From Zunongwangia profunda SM-A87 (GTDB taxonomy: Bacteria > Bacteroidota > Bacteroidia > Flavobacteriales > Flavobacteriaceae), in NCBI RefSeq assembly GCF_000023465.1, contig NC_014041.1, positions 4,145,501 to 4,209,500 on the forward strand: a DNA stretch of 64,000 nucleotides. Direction: 5' to 3'. The notes beneath the pieces were generated by a model. The model was not told where the DNA came from and made no database searches. It saw only the letters and a program-made list of their open reading frames with translations. A program made the position numbers and the translations under genes. This document shows, in pieces, positions 56,261 to 64,000 of the stretch. Each line of letters opens with the position of its first letter. Positions within the stretch are counted from its first letter, which is position 1.

Positions 56261-59200
56261 ATGAAAAGACTTCTAGTATTTCTAATTATTACGATTTTCA
56301 ATTTAAATACCATTATCGCCCAGGATTTCTACAAAATTCAATGGAGCAAAGTTGAAGAACAGGAAATAATAGGAAACACTAAAACAGCTAATAAACTGGT
56401 AGAAGCAATTGTAAAAAAAGCTAAGGAAGAAAAAAATGACATCCAATTCATTAAAAGTCTTTTCTATCGTTCAAAATTTACAATGAATCTCGAAGAAAAT
56501 TCGGCAGAAGTAATCCATGACATGATCTCTGCTGAAATAAATAACGTAGATAATGTTTCCAACTCAATCCTATTATCAATTTTAGCCGATTTTCAATCAC
56601 AATATCTTCAGAAAAATGCCTACAGAATTCGCGATCGCACCAACACTGAAAATGACACTTCTAACTTTCAATTTTGGAGCGTAGAAAAATTCAATTCTGA
56701 AATAATAACAAACTATCAAAAATCGCTCAAAGAAAAAGAGGCACTAAAAAACACCAATATTGCCGATTATTCCTATTTATTGGATACGGTTGATACTCCA
56801 ACAATTCCCTTCAGCAACACTTATCAGCTTCTTGCCAATCGTGCCCTGAACTACGCTAAGTCTACTAATTATTATCTGACAAAAAGCTCAGAATCGTTTA
56901 AGATCACAAAAAAGTACCTGATTCCTGCCAACAAGTTTATAGCAATTGATTTAGACTCTTCTTCACTTTTCAATAAAGACTATCTCGCTCTAAAACTTTA
57001 CCAAGAACTTGAAAAATCACTCTTTCAAAATAAAGAATATGAGCTATTGGCCTATTTTAGTTTAGATCGATATAAATACATAAAATCGAAAATTCCTATT
57101 TCTGAAAGCCAATTTCTAGAAGCTATAGAAGAACTGGAAAATAGATTCAAAAATCCACTTGCAAAAGATCTAATATCGCTTGAAAAGGCGATGAGCTTAA
57201 AACGAAGAGCCAACAAGCAGGAATATCCGCTGGATAATAATAAAGCTATAGCTATTGCTAACAAAATCATAGAGCATAACTTAAATCCCCTTCTGGTAAA
57301 TAATGCAAAAAATATCATTTCTGAGATCTCCAGTAAAGAACTTAGCGTTCAGGTAAATCCTTACCAAAGCCCAAATAAAAACTTCCCGATTTTTATTTCA
57401 TATAATAACCTGGATTCTTTAAAATTGAAAATCTATAGTATTAGTACTGCCGACTTCGAATTTCTGGATAAGAAAAATTTTTATTCCGAAGAGCAACGTA
57501 AAAAACGCCAAAATCTTCTAAAGAAGTTAAGTTCAGGTGAGGCTGAATATTCCAATTCCATTAAACTACTCAATAAAAAACAACATTTAAAAAGAACTAC
57601 AGTAACAATTGCACCACAACTTGAAATTGGTAAATATGCAATTCTCTTACTCGACAAAAATTTAGACCATTTATACGCGCTACAACCAATACAAGTAAGC
57701 CAGTTAAGCCTAATATCTAGTCAGGATGATAATATCAGCCTAAAAGTAGTTCATCGTGAAACGGGTAAACCTATTGCTAATGCCATGGTTAAAGCTACAT
57801 TCTCTTCGCACAATAAAACTGATTCTAATGAAGAAACATCAGATAAAAACGGAGATTTAAGCTTCCCTTCTATTTCTGATCGTTTACGAAGTATTAAATA
57901 TCATATCAAAAAAGATAAAGATGAAATTGTTCTAAACCATCGCTATTCTTATTATCAAAAAAATGATGAACCCGATAATACAGAACGTGGTTTTCTATTC
58001 ACCGACCGTAGTATTTACAGACCGGGACAAACCATCTACTTTAAAGGAATATTAGTTTCTAAAAAGAACAATGTTACCCAGGTGATTGCCGACAAAAAAA
58101 TATGGATCAACTTCTTAGATGCCAACGGAAATGAAATTGAAAAAAAACAGGCCAAAACCAACAATTTCGGCAGTGTTTCTGGAAGTTTTCAAATTCCAAC
58201 AGGCTTAAAAACCGGACAATTTACAATTCAACTTAAAGAAGATAGCAATAATGAACCGCAATATTATATCACTAAAAGTGTCTCTGTCGAAGAATATAAA
58301 AGGCCCAAATTTAAAATAGAATTTAAACCAATCATAGAATCCTTTGCCGTAAATGATTCGGTAGTTATTGAAGGATTTGCTGAAAGTTTCTCCGGAGCTC
58401 GGTTAAGTAACGCCGGCGTGAATTATCGCATCTTAAGATTTGAAGATTATGGTTACGATTTTAGATTTCCCAGAATGAACCCTGAAGAAATCGCCAATGG
58501 AGAACTAAAAACAGATGAAAATGGAGATTTTACGATAGAATTCATAGCAAAACCGGAAACCTCACCAATACAACAAAAACACCAGGTTTTCTCGTATCGC
58601 ATTGAAGTTTCGGTAACCGATATTAATGGCGAAACGCAATCTGGAGAAACTACCGTACATGCCGCAAACCATTTAAATATACTTCGGTTTTCAGGACCCG
58701 CCGATCATTACAAAGAAAACGGTATAAAATTCACGCCAAAACTCACCAATCTTAATAATGAAAAAGTTGATTTACCGGTGACTGTAGAAATCTACAAACT
58801 ACAAGCGCCAGATAGAGTTCTTAACCTCGGAAATAACATGCCTTCGCCAGATACTTTAGCCATAAGCAAAGATAAATATTATCAATTATTACCTCATACT
58901 GCATTCTTAGATGAAGATGATACATCCCACTGGAAAAACGCTAAACTTTGGTATCAGGACACCAAATCCTCAAATCGAGAAATTGAGATCAAAAACCTTA
59001 AAAAATGGCCTGCCGGAAGTTACCGAATAGTCTTAAAGACAAAAGATAAAAAAGGAAATGAAATCGCTCAAGAAAGCATTATCAATCTGCAAGATAAAAA
59101 AGCTAAAGTAGCTTCAGACCATCAGCTTTTTCAATATCATATCATCAATAAGGATTTTACTGAAGATGGCTTTGTTGAAGTCTCTTTATTAACGGCAGCC

Positions 59201-62200
59201 AAAGAGTTATTTGTTTATCTAGAAGCCTTTATTGAAGACAAATCAATATTTCAAGAGTACGTTCATCTAAAAAAAGAAGTTGAAACTATTAAGATTCCGG
59301 CGAAAAATCATGAAGGTAAAGTATTAACATTACGATTTAGTAGTATTAAATACAACTCTTCGTTTACAACTACTAAAAGACTTACTCTTGAAACTAAAAA
59401 GCCAAAACCAAAAATCATTTTAAACACCTTTAGAGATAAGATTGAACCGGGAAGCCGCGAAAAATGGACGTTAAAAATTATCTCTAAAAATAAAAAAGAT
59501 CAATTTGAAGTACTTGCCGGGATGTACGACGCTTCTTTAGATCAATTTAGAAAACACTCATGGTCAGAGAATATTAACATTGGCGGGCGATATTACCAAC
59601 TTCCTAATCTAGACCTTCTCGAATTTTCCCCAGTCAATTTTAGTTTACATAATCCAGACTATTTCTATTTTTCTTATGCGCAACCTAAGCTACCCAAACT
59701 AGATTATTTTGGATTTAGCTATTCTCAGCCTTATCAGGCGAAGCGGAAATACCTAATGCAGTTACTATTTAAGGGCAAAGATTTTAAAACAGCATACACT
59801 TCTAAAGGCGGACTTATAAAAGGAAAAGTACTTTCTATTGCCGATCGAAATCCGCTACCCGGAGTCATAATTAAAATTAAAGGTTCCAATAGGGAAACAA
59901 AAACCAATTTTGATGGTGAATTTGAAATTAAAACTGAAAAAGGCGATCAATTAGACGCATCTTTTGTGGGATTTCAGGGAGCCTATTTTATAGAAAATGA
60001 CGATAAGAGCCTGACTATTTTAATGGCCGAATCTATCGAAGCTCTAGAAGAAGTAGTTACTGTCGGCTATGGAAGCAATGTTAGAATACGAGGCGTAAGT
60101 AGCGTACAGGCAGAAGCAGTAGAAAGCATCCCTTTCGCTGTAGTTAATGATAGTGCTGAAATGAAATTACCAGAATCGGACCTGAAGGTTAAAGCTCGGC
60201 AAAATTTGAATGAAACTGCATTCTTTTATCCAAACTTAAAAACCGATACTGAAGGAAATATCAATTTAGAGTTTACTTCTCCCGAAGCCTTAACGCAATG
60301 GCGATTAATGTTGTTTGGCCATAATCAGCACACTGAATCTGTCTATAAAGAAGCTTACACAGTTACCCAGAAAAAGTTAATGCTTACGCCCAATGCTCCA
60401 CGATTTTTAAGGGAAAAAGATAGCATCGTTATTTCGGCTAAGATTAGCAATTTGAGTGACGAATTGTTATCTGGTGATGCTCAATTAAAATTATTTAATG
60501 TAGAAGATGAATCCAGAATCGATATCGACCTCAGCAATACCAAAGCCATTAAGGAATTTACTGTAGCGAAAAATGGAAACACTCAGCTAAGCTGGAAACT
60601 TTACATTCCTGAAGGCTTTAACCTGATTCGCTATGAAGTTATTGCCAAAACCAAACAATTTGAAGATGGTGAAACCAATATACTACCCGTGCTTAAAAAT
60701 AGAATGCTGGTGACTAAAACCATCCCAATTTGGCTTCAGGGACAAGAAGAAAAAGAATTCAGTTTAAAGAAAAATGATTCCGAAACCTTACAAAATCACC
60801 AAATCACTTTAGAATATACGTCCAATCCTGCCTGGACCGTACTACAAGCACTGCCCTATCTTATGGAATATCCTTACGATTGTAGTGAACAAACGTTCTC
60901 CAAGTATTTCGCAAAGGCTATTTCGGAAAAAATACTCAAAGAAAACCCGAAAATCGCAGCAGTGCTAAAAGACTGGAATAAAAATTCAGAAACCAACAAA
61001 TTAGCAAAAAATGAGGAACTAAAAAGCATTCTTTTACAGGAAACTCCCTGGCTAAATGATGCTAAATCTGAAGCCGAAAACATCCAAAACCTATCAAAAT
61101 TATTAGATACCAAAAACCTGCAATCTTACCTTTTAAAATTGCAGAATATGCAAAATGGTGATGGTGGCTTTCCATGGTTTAAAGAAGGCCGCTCTAATTT
61201 TTACATCACCAGCCATATCCTTGGTGGTTTTGCGTATTTGCTTCAGAACAACTCGATCGAATTAAATAAAACTTCTGAAGAAATCATCGAAAATGGACTC
61301 CGATTCTTAAAAGAGTACATGCTAAAACATTACGCAGACAAGTTTAACAACAACCTTACCGGCGCACGCTTCTCTCCTAACGAAATTCTATATCTCTACA
61401 TCAAAACCATCCTGGCAGATGAATTTCACCTTGAGGAAAAAGAAGAAGAATTTATCGAGAAAATGATAGAAAATCTTAAACAAAACTGGCTTAACCTTAG
61501 CCTGCAATCTAAGGCAATGCTAGCCGTAAGTTTCCAAAATTATGATGAAGAAGCGGAAGCTGCAAAAATTGTGAACTGGTTTAAGCAAAATAGTATCAAA
61601 GACGATAAAGGAGGCATGTATTTTAAAAACAATACTACCGGAAGGTTTTGGTACCACCACCCTATCGAAACACAGGCAAAAATCATCGAAGCTTTTGCTG
61701 CTGTAAATCCAAAAGATGATGACATCGATAAACTAAAAAACTGGTTATTGCAGCACAAACGTAAAAATAGTTGGGCTACTACAAAATCGACTACGATGGC
61801 GGTAAATGCGTTTCTTTCTTATGGAAAAAACTGGCTTCAGGAAAGTAATCAACCTAATATAAGGATGAATAACGAGCCTATTCCTCTCGATTCCATTTTT
61901 TCCAATAGGAACAACTTAGGCTACCTTAAGAAAACATGGAATGATAAAAATGAACTTCAAAAAATAGCGAATTTCACCATAAAAAATAACAATAACACAC
62001 CGGCCTACGGTGGCATTTACCATCAATATTTTGAAGATCTGGATAAAATTGAACGATCTAAAGGGGAAGAAATCATCATTAATAAGACGTTATTCCTGAA
62101 AGAAAATACTAGTGCTGGGCCACAGTTAAAATCCTTACCAGAAGTACTAAAAGTTGGCGAATTAGTCACCGTTCGTGTAACTATTAAAGTAAAATCTGAT

Positions 62201-62485
62201 TTTGAATTTGTGCATTTAAAAGATATGCGCGCCAGCGGACTTGAACCTACAAGTGTGCTTTCTAGGCATCATCATAAAGATGGCTTAAACTATTACCAAA
62301 GCATCAAAGATGCGGCTACACATTTCTTCTTTGATTATTTACCAAAAGGAACGTATGTATTTGAATACGACTTAAGAGTAAACAACGCAGGAGATTTTTC
62401 TAACGGAATTACGCAAATGGAAAGTATGTATGCCCCGGAGTTCTCTAGCTTTTCTAAAGGTATAAGAATTAAAATCGAAAATTAA
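56261..62485 (+). CDS. alpha-2-macroglobulin family protein with embedded SusC-like N-terminal module
   Basis: 2074 residues. Signal peptide (MKRLLVFLIITIFNLNTIIA). MG-domain region includes 'GFLFTDRSIYRPGQTIYFKG' near residue 580. The thioester motif PYDCSEQ has Cys1541 and Gln1544, so covalent trapping of proteases is possible. The terpenoid-toroid part has 'MQNGDGGFPWFKEGRSNFYI'. At about 1184-1275 a carboxypeptidase-regulatory-like beta-sandwich ('GKVLSIADRNPLPGVIIKIK', 'TNFDGEFEI') ends in 'ALEEVVTVGYGSNVRIRGVS', exactly the TonB-box/plug-start style of SusC proteins, but without plug or barrel. It is probably a periplasmic or surface protease inhibitor. It overlaps the convergent DUF4136 gene by 4 bp. 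Confidence 0.9.
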   Translation: MKRLLVFLIITIFNLNTIIAQDFYKIQWSKVEEQEIIGNTKTANKLVEAIVKKAKEEKNDIQFIKSLFYRSKFTMNLEENSAEVIHDMISAEINNVDNVSNSILLSILADFQSQYLQKNAYRIRDRTNTENDTSNFQFWSVEKFNSEIITNYQKSLKEKEALKNTNIADYSYLLDTVDTPTIPFSNTYQLLANRALNYAKSTNYYLTKSSESFKITKKYLIPANKFIAIDLDSSSLFNKDYLALKLYQELEKSLFQNKEYELLAYFSLDRYKYIKSKIPISESQFLEAIEELENRFKNPLAKDLISLEKAMSLKRRANKQEYPLDNNKAIAIANKIIEHNLNPLLVNNAKNIISEISSKELSVQVNPYQSPNKNFPIFISYNNLDSLKLKIYSISTADFEFLDKKNFYSEEQRKKRQNLLKKLSSGEAEYSNSIKLLNKKQHLKRTTVTIAPQLEIGKYAILLLDKNLDHLYALQPIQVSQLSLISSQDDNISLKVVHRETGKPIANAMVKATFSSHNKTDSNEETSDKNGDLSFPSISDRLRSIKYHIKKDKDEIVLNHRYSYYQKNDEPDNTERGFLFTDRSIYRPGQTIYFKGILVSKKNNVTQVIADKKIWINFLDANGNEIEKKQAKTNNFGSVSGSFQIPTGLKTGQFTIQLKEDSNNEPQYYITKSVSVEEYKRPKFKIEFKPIIESFAVNDSVVIEGFAESFSGARLSNAGVNYRILRFEDYGYDFRFPRMNPEEIANGELKTDENGDFTIEFIAKPETSPIQQKHQVFSYRIEVSVTDINGETQSGETTVHAANHLNILRFSGPADHYKENGIKFTPKLTNLNNEKVDLPVTVEIYKLQAPDRVLNLGNNMPSPDTLAISKDKYYQLLPHTAFLDEDDTSHWKNAKLWYQDTKSSNREIEIKNLKKWPAGSYRIVLKTKDKKGNEIAQESIINLQDKKAKVASDHQLFQYHIINKDFTEDGFVEVSLLTAAKELFVYLEAFIEDKSIFQEYVHLKKEVETIKIPAKNHEGKVLTLRFSSIKYNSSFTTTKRLTLETKKPKPKIILNTFRDKIEPGSREKWTLKIISKNKKDQFEVLAGMYDASLDQFRKHSWSENINIGGRYYQLPNLDLLEFSPVNFSLHNPDYFYFSYAQPKLPKLDYFGFSYSQPYQAKRKYLMQLLFKGKDFKTAYTSKGGLIKGKVLSIADRNPLPGVIIKIKGSNRETKTNFDGEFEIKTEKGDQLDASFVGFQGAYFIENDDKSLTILMAESIEALEEVVTVGYGSNVRIRGVSSVQAEAVESIPFAVVNDSAEMKLPESDLKVKARQNLNETAFFYPNLKTDTEGNINLEFTSPEALTQWRLMLFGHNQHTESVYKEAYTVTQKKLMLTPNAPRFLREKDSIVISAKISNLSDELLSGDAQLKLFNVEDESRIDIDLSNTKAIKEFTVAKNGNTQLSWKLYIPEGFNLIRYEVIAKTKQFEDGETNILPVLKNRMLVTKTIPIWLQGQEEKEFSLKKNDSETLQNHQITLEYTSNPAWTVLQALPYLMEYPYDCSEQTFSKYFAKAISEKILKENPKIAAVLKDWNKNSETNKLAKNEELKSILLQETPWLNDAKSEAENIQNLSKLLDTKNLQSYLLKLQNMQNGDGGFPWFKEGRSNFYITSHILGGFAYLLQNNSIELNKTSEEIIENGLRFLKEYMLKHYADKFNNNLTGARFSPNEILYLYIKTILADEFHLEEKEEEFIEKMIENLKQNWLNLSLQSKAMLAVSFQNYDEEAEAAKIVNWFKQNSIKDDKGGMYFKNNTTGRFWYHHPIETQAKIIEAFAAVNPKDDDIDKLKNWLLQHKRKNSWATTKSTTMAVNAFLSYGKNWLQESNQPNIRMNNEPIPLDSIFSNRNNLGYLKKTWNDKNELQKIANFTIKNNNNTPAYGGIYHQYFEDLDKIERSKGEEIIINKTLFLKENTSAGPQLKSLPEVLKVGELVTVRVTIKVKSDFEFVHLKDMRASGLEPTSVLSRHHHKDGLNYYQSIKDAATHFFFDYLPKGTYVFEYDLRVNNAGDFSNGITQMESMYAPEFSSFSKGIRIKIEN

Positions 62486-63009
62486 TCTTTGGGCGGATAG
62501 CCCTCTAACGCTTTGGCAAAAACTTTATCAAACAGAGCCTGACGCTGATCTGGCTCCGCATTATAGTTGAACTTCACCTCGACTTCTGCTTTCCAGACTA
62601 AAGCATCTTTTTTAACGTCGATAAAATCGATAATAAAACGCACATAGTCTTTTGGGCCGCCAAGCGGAATTCCGCCAGAGACTCCTACTCCAACATTTCC
62701 ACCCCCGCTGCCTACACCTACGCCAAGGGTATTCCTACTTTGTTCCTGAAATTTTTCAGTATACACATTGATGTACAGATCTGGATTTTCCTCAGCTAAA
62801 GCTAAATTCTCCTCACGCATAAAATGATCGATACTATTGATGATCCTCTTTTCGTCTAACTGACTCATATCAGTTCTAAAATCAGGAAATAACTTATAGG
62901 TTTTATATTGATCAAAATTAGTTTTTGCATCGTAATCGAACGTAGTTCTTGGTGTATTACAGGAACTAATGATCAAACAAAATAAAACGAGTTTAGCGAC
63001 TAACTTCAT
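62482..63009 (-). CDS. DUF4136 lipoprotein
   Basis: 175 residues. Lipobox ISSC with Cys17. 'TFDYDAKTNFDQYKTYKLFP' at the start of the mature part and 'VDVKKDALVWKAEVEV'-like sequence later are typical of DUF4136. A Gly/Val-rich stretch (about residues 95-120) lies in the middle. The function of this envelope family is unknown. It overlaps the A2M stop by 4 bp, convergent, and lies downstream of obg. Confidence 0.85.
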   Translation of the reverse strand: MKLVAKLVLFCLIISSCNTPRTTFDYDAKTNFDQYKTYKLFPDFRTDMSQLDEKRIINSIDHFMREENLALAEENPDLYINVYTEKFQEQSRNTLGVGVGSGGGNVGVGVSGGIPLGGPKDYVRFIIDFIDVKKDALVWKAEVEVKFNYNAEPDQRQALFDKVFAKALEGYPPKD

Positions 63010-63103
63010 ATTGGATAATTTTTGACTACTTTTTAAAAGTACACAAAAATCAACCCACTTCTAAGCTCTCTAAAAAATTAGCAAAAAGAAGTTTTAAAAA
63101 TCG

Positions 63104-63111
63104 CAAAATTA
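63104..63111 (-). promoter_or_regulatory. possible -7 box upstream of the DUF4136 gene
   Basis: TAATTTTG on the reverse strand fits TAnnTTTG, just past the obg stop codon and about 95 bp before the DUF4136 ATG. No TTTG at the usual -33 distance was found. Confidence 0.3.
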
Positions 63112-63122
63112 GATAATTAAAG

Positions 63123-64000
63123 TTACTGTTTGTCCTCTGGATCTTTATTCAGCATTTCCCAAAGCTTGTCTTTAAGCTCGGTTAACCCCTGTTGGGCCAC
63201 TGAAGATATAAACAGATATGGAACCGGAAGGTTCTCGTCTAATTCAGCTTTCAATTCGGCTTTCAGTTCATCGTCTAGCATATCAGTTTTCGAAACGGCT
63301 ACCAAACGATCTTTATCGAGCATCTCTGGATTATACCTACGGAGTTCATCCAGTAAAATTTCATATTCCTTCGCAACGTTCTCTGCATCTGCCGGAACCA
63401 AAAACAATAGTGTTGAATTTCGTTCAATATGCCTTAAGAAACGATAACCAAGTCCTTTTCCTTCGGCAGCTCCTTCTATAATCCCCGGAATATCGGCAAC
63501 TACAAAAGATTTAAAATCACGATATTTTACAATGCCAAGATTTGGCTTTAGGGTAGTAAATTCATAATCGGCAATTTTGGGTTTTGCCGAAGTAATTACC
63601 GATAGTAAAGTAGATTTTCCGGCGTTTGGAAAACCTACTAAACCTACATCGGCTAAAACTTTAAGCTCTAGAGTAATATCTAATTCCTGACCATCGATAC
63701 CCGGCTGTGAATAACGAGGAGTTTGATTTGTAGATGTTTTAAAATGCCAGTTTCCCCGGCCTCCCATACCGCCTTCGGCGATTATGATTTCCTGACCATC
63801 TTCAGTAACCTCATCAATAATCTCTTCAGTTTCGGTATCTCTAATTACCGTACCTAGCGGCACATCTACGATTTCGTCTTGCCCATCGGCGCCAGAACTT
63901 CGTTGCTTACCACCATTACCGCCATGCTCGGCACGAATGTGTCTTCTAAAGCTAAATTCAAATAACGTCCAAAGGTTTTTATTCCCACGTAAAATCACGT
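63123..64000 (-). CDS. obg: GTPase Obg/CgtA (N-terminus outside window)
   Basis: The frame is open to the window edge; the visible part begins inside the glycine-rich Obg fold ('[20 protein letters not shown]'), so the true start is beyond base 64000 and the GTG at 63998 is internal. The G domain has '[12 protein letters not shown]' (G1), '[11 protein letters not shown]' (G2), '[11 protein letters not shown]' (G3), 'AVSKTDML' (G4, Ser in place of the usual Asn) and 'FISSVAQQG' (G5). Obg is an essential 50S-assembly and stress-related GTPase. The adenylate kinase gene that often lies upstream is not in view. Confidence 0.95.
   Translation of the reverse strand, partial: VILRGNKNLWTLFEFSFRRHIRAEHGGNGGKQRSSGADGQDEIVDVPLGTVIRDTETEEIIDEVTEDGQEIIIAEGGMGGRGNWHFKTSTNQTPRYSQPGIDGQELDITLELKVLADVGLVGFPNAGKSTLLSVITSAKPKIADYEFTTLKPNLGIVKYRDFKSFVVADIPGIIEGAAEGKGLGYRFLRHIERNSTLLFLVPADAENVAKEYEILLDELRRYNPEMLDKDRLVAVSKTDMLDDELKAELKAELDENLPVPYLFISSVAQQGLTELKDKLWEMLNKDPEDKQ

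Overview
The window is AT-rich chromosomal DNA from a member of the phylum Bacteroidota, most likely family Flavobacteriaceae. The evidence is two SusC/SusD outer-membrane pairs, a type IX secretion (T9SS) substrate with a gliding-associated C-terminal sorting domain, a PorP/SprF protein, an Mpl ligase, promoters of the Bacteroidetes form TTTG-N19-TAnnTTTG, and few Shine-Dalgarno sequences. Genus cannot be fixed from the sequence; the gene content would fit the Zunongwangia/Gramella/Salegentibacter group. No tRNA, rRNA, CRISPR array or insertion sequence was seen.

Layout. (1) 1-3744, forward: end of a MarC-family membrane gene, a small membrane protein on the reverse strand, an SDR-DUF2867 protein, and a BCCT transporter. 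(2) 3741-11671, reverse: two arginine-deiminase-superfamily enzymes (CtlX and a DDAH-like protein), citrate synthase, a GT5 glycogen synthase, enolase and carA. Three of these are followed by clear intrinsic terminators. (3) 11792-28867, reverse: the str-S10-spc-alpha supercluster in the order rpsL-rpsG-fusA-rpsJ // rplC-D-W-B-rpsS-rplV-rpsC-rplP-rpmC-rpsQ-rplN-X-E-rpsN-rpsH-rplF-R-rpsE-rpmD-rplO-secY-infA-rpmJ-rpsM-K-D-rpoA-rplQ. A textbook promoter precedes rpsL. A terminator with a competing pairing sits between rpsJ and rplC, and conspicuous hairpins lie just ahead of rpsH and rpsD and between infA and rpmJ. (4) 29182-42101: two SusC/SusD loci, with rlmB after the first and a rhomboid protease after the second. 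(5) 42188-49356: rarA forward, then a compact reverse cluster of TPR protein, Mpl, RadC, polysaccharide-deacetylase-like protein, YjjG-like phosphatase and a secreted protein. (6) 49560-56150, forward: a T9SS adhesin-like protein with six 249-bp repeats, a PorP/SprF protein and a PD40/OmpA protein. (7) 56261-64000: a large alpha-2-macroglobulin with an embedded SusC-like N-terminal module, a DUF4136 lipoprotein and the cut-off obg GTPase gene.

The most interesting structure is in region 4. The end of rlmB is followed at once by a decayed copy of the rhomboid gene's 3' end. About 6.6 kb on, the intact rhomboid gene is preceded by a decayed copy of the rlmB 3' half. The rlmB/rhomboid junction is therefore present twice as a direct repeat bracketing the second SusC/SusD locus, and each copy keeps a different gene alive. 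Both susC genes also share the same promoter and a 15-nt leader. The second notable signal is the rpsJ-rplC gap, whose terminator arm can pair either with its partner or with an upstream segment. That is the layout of an attenuator for the operon containing rplD (L4).
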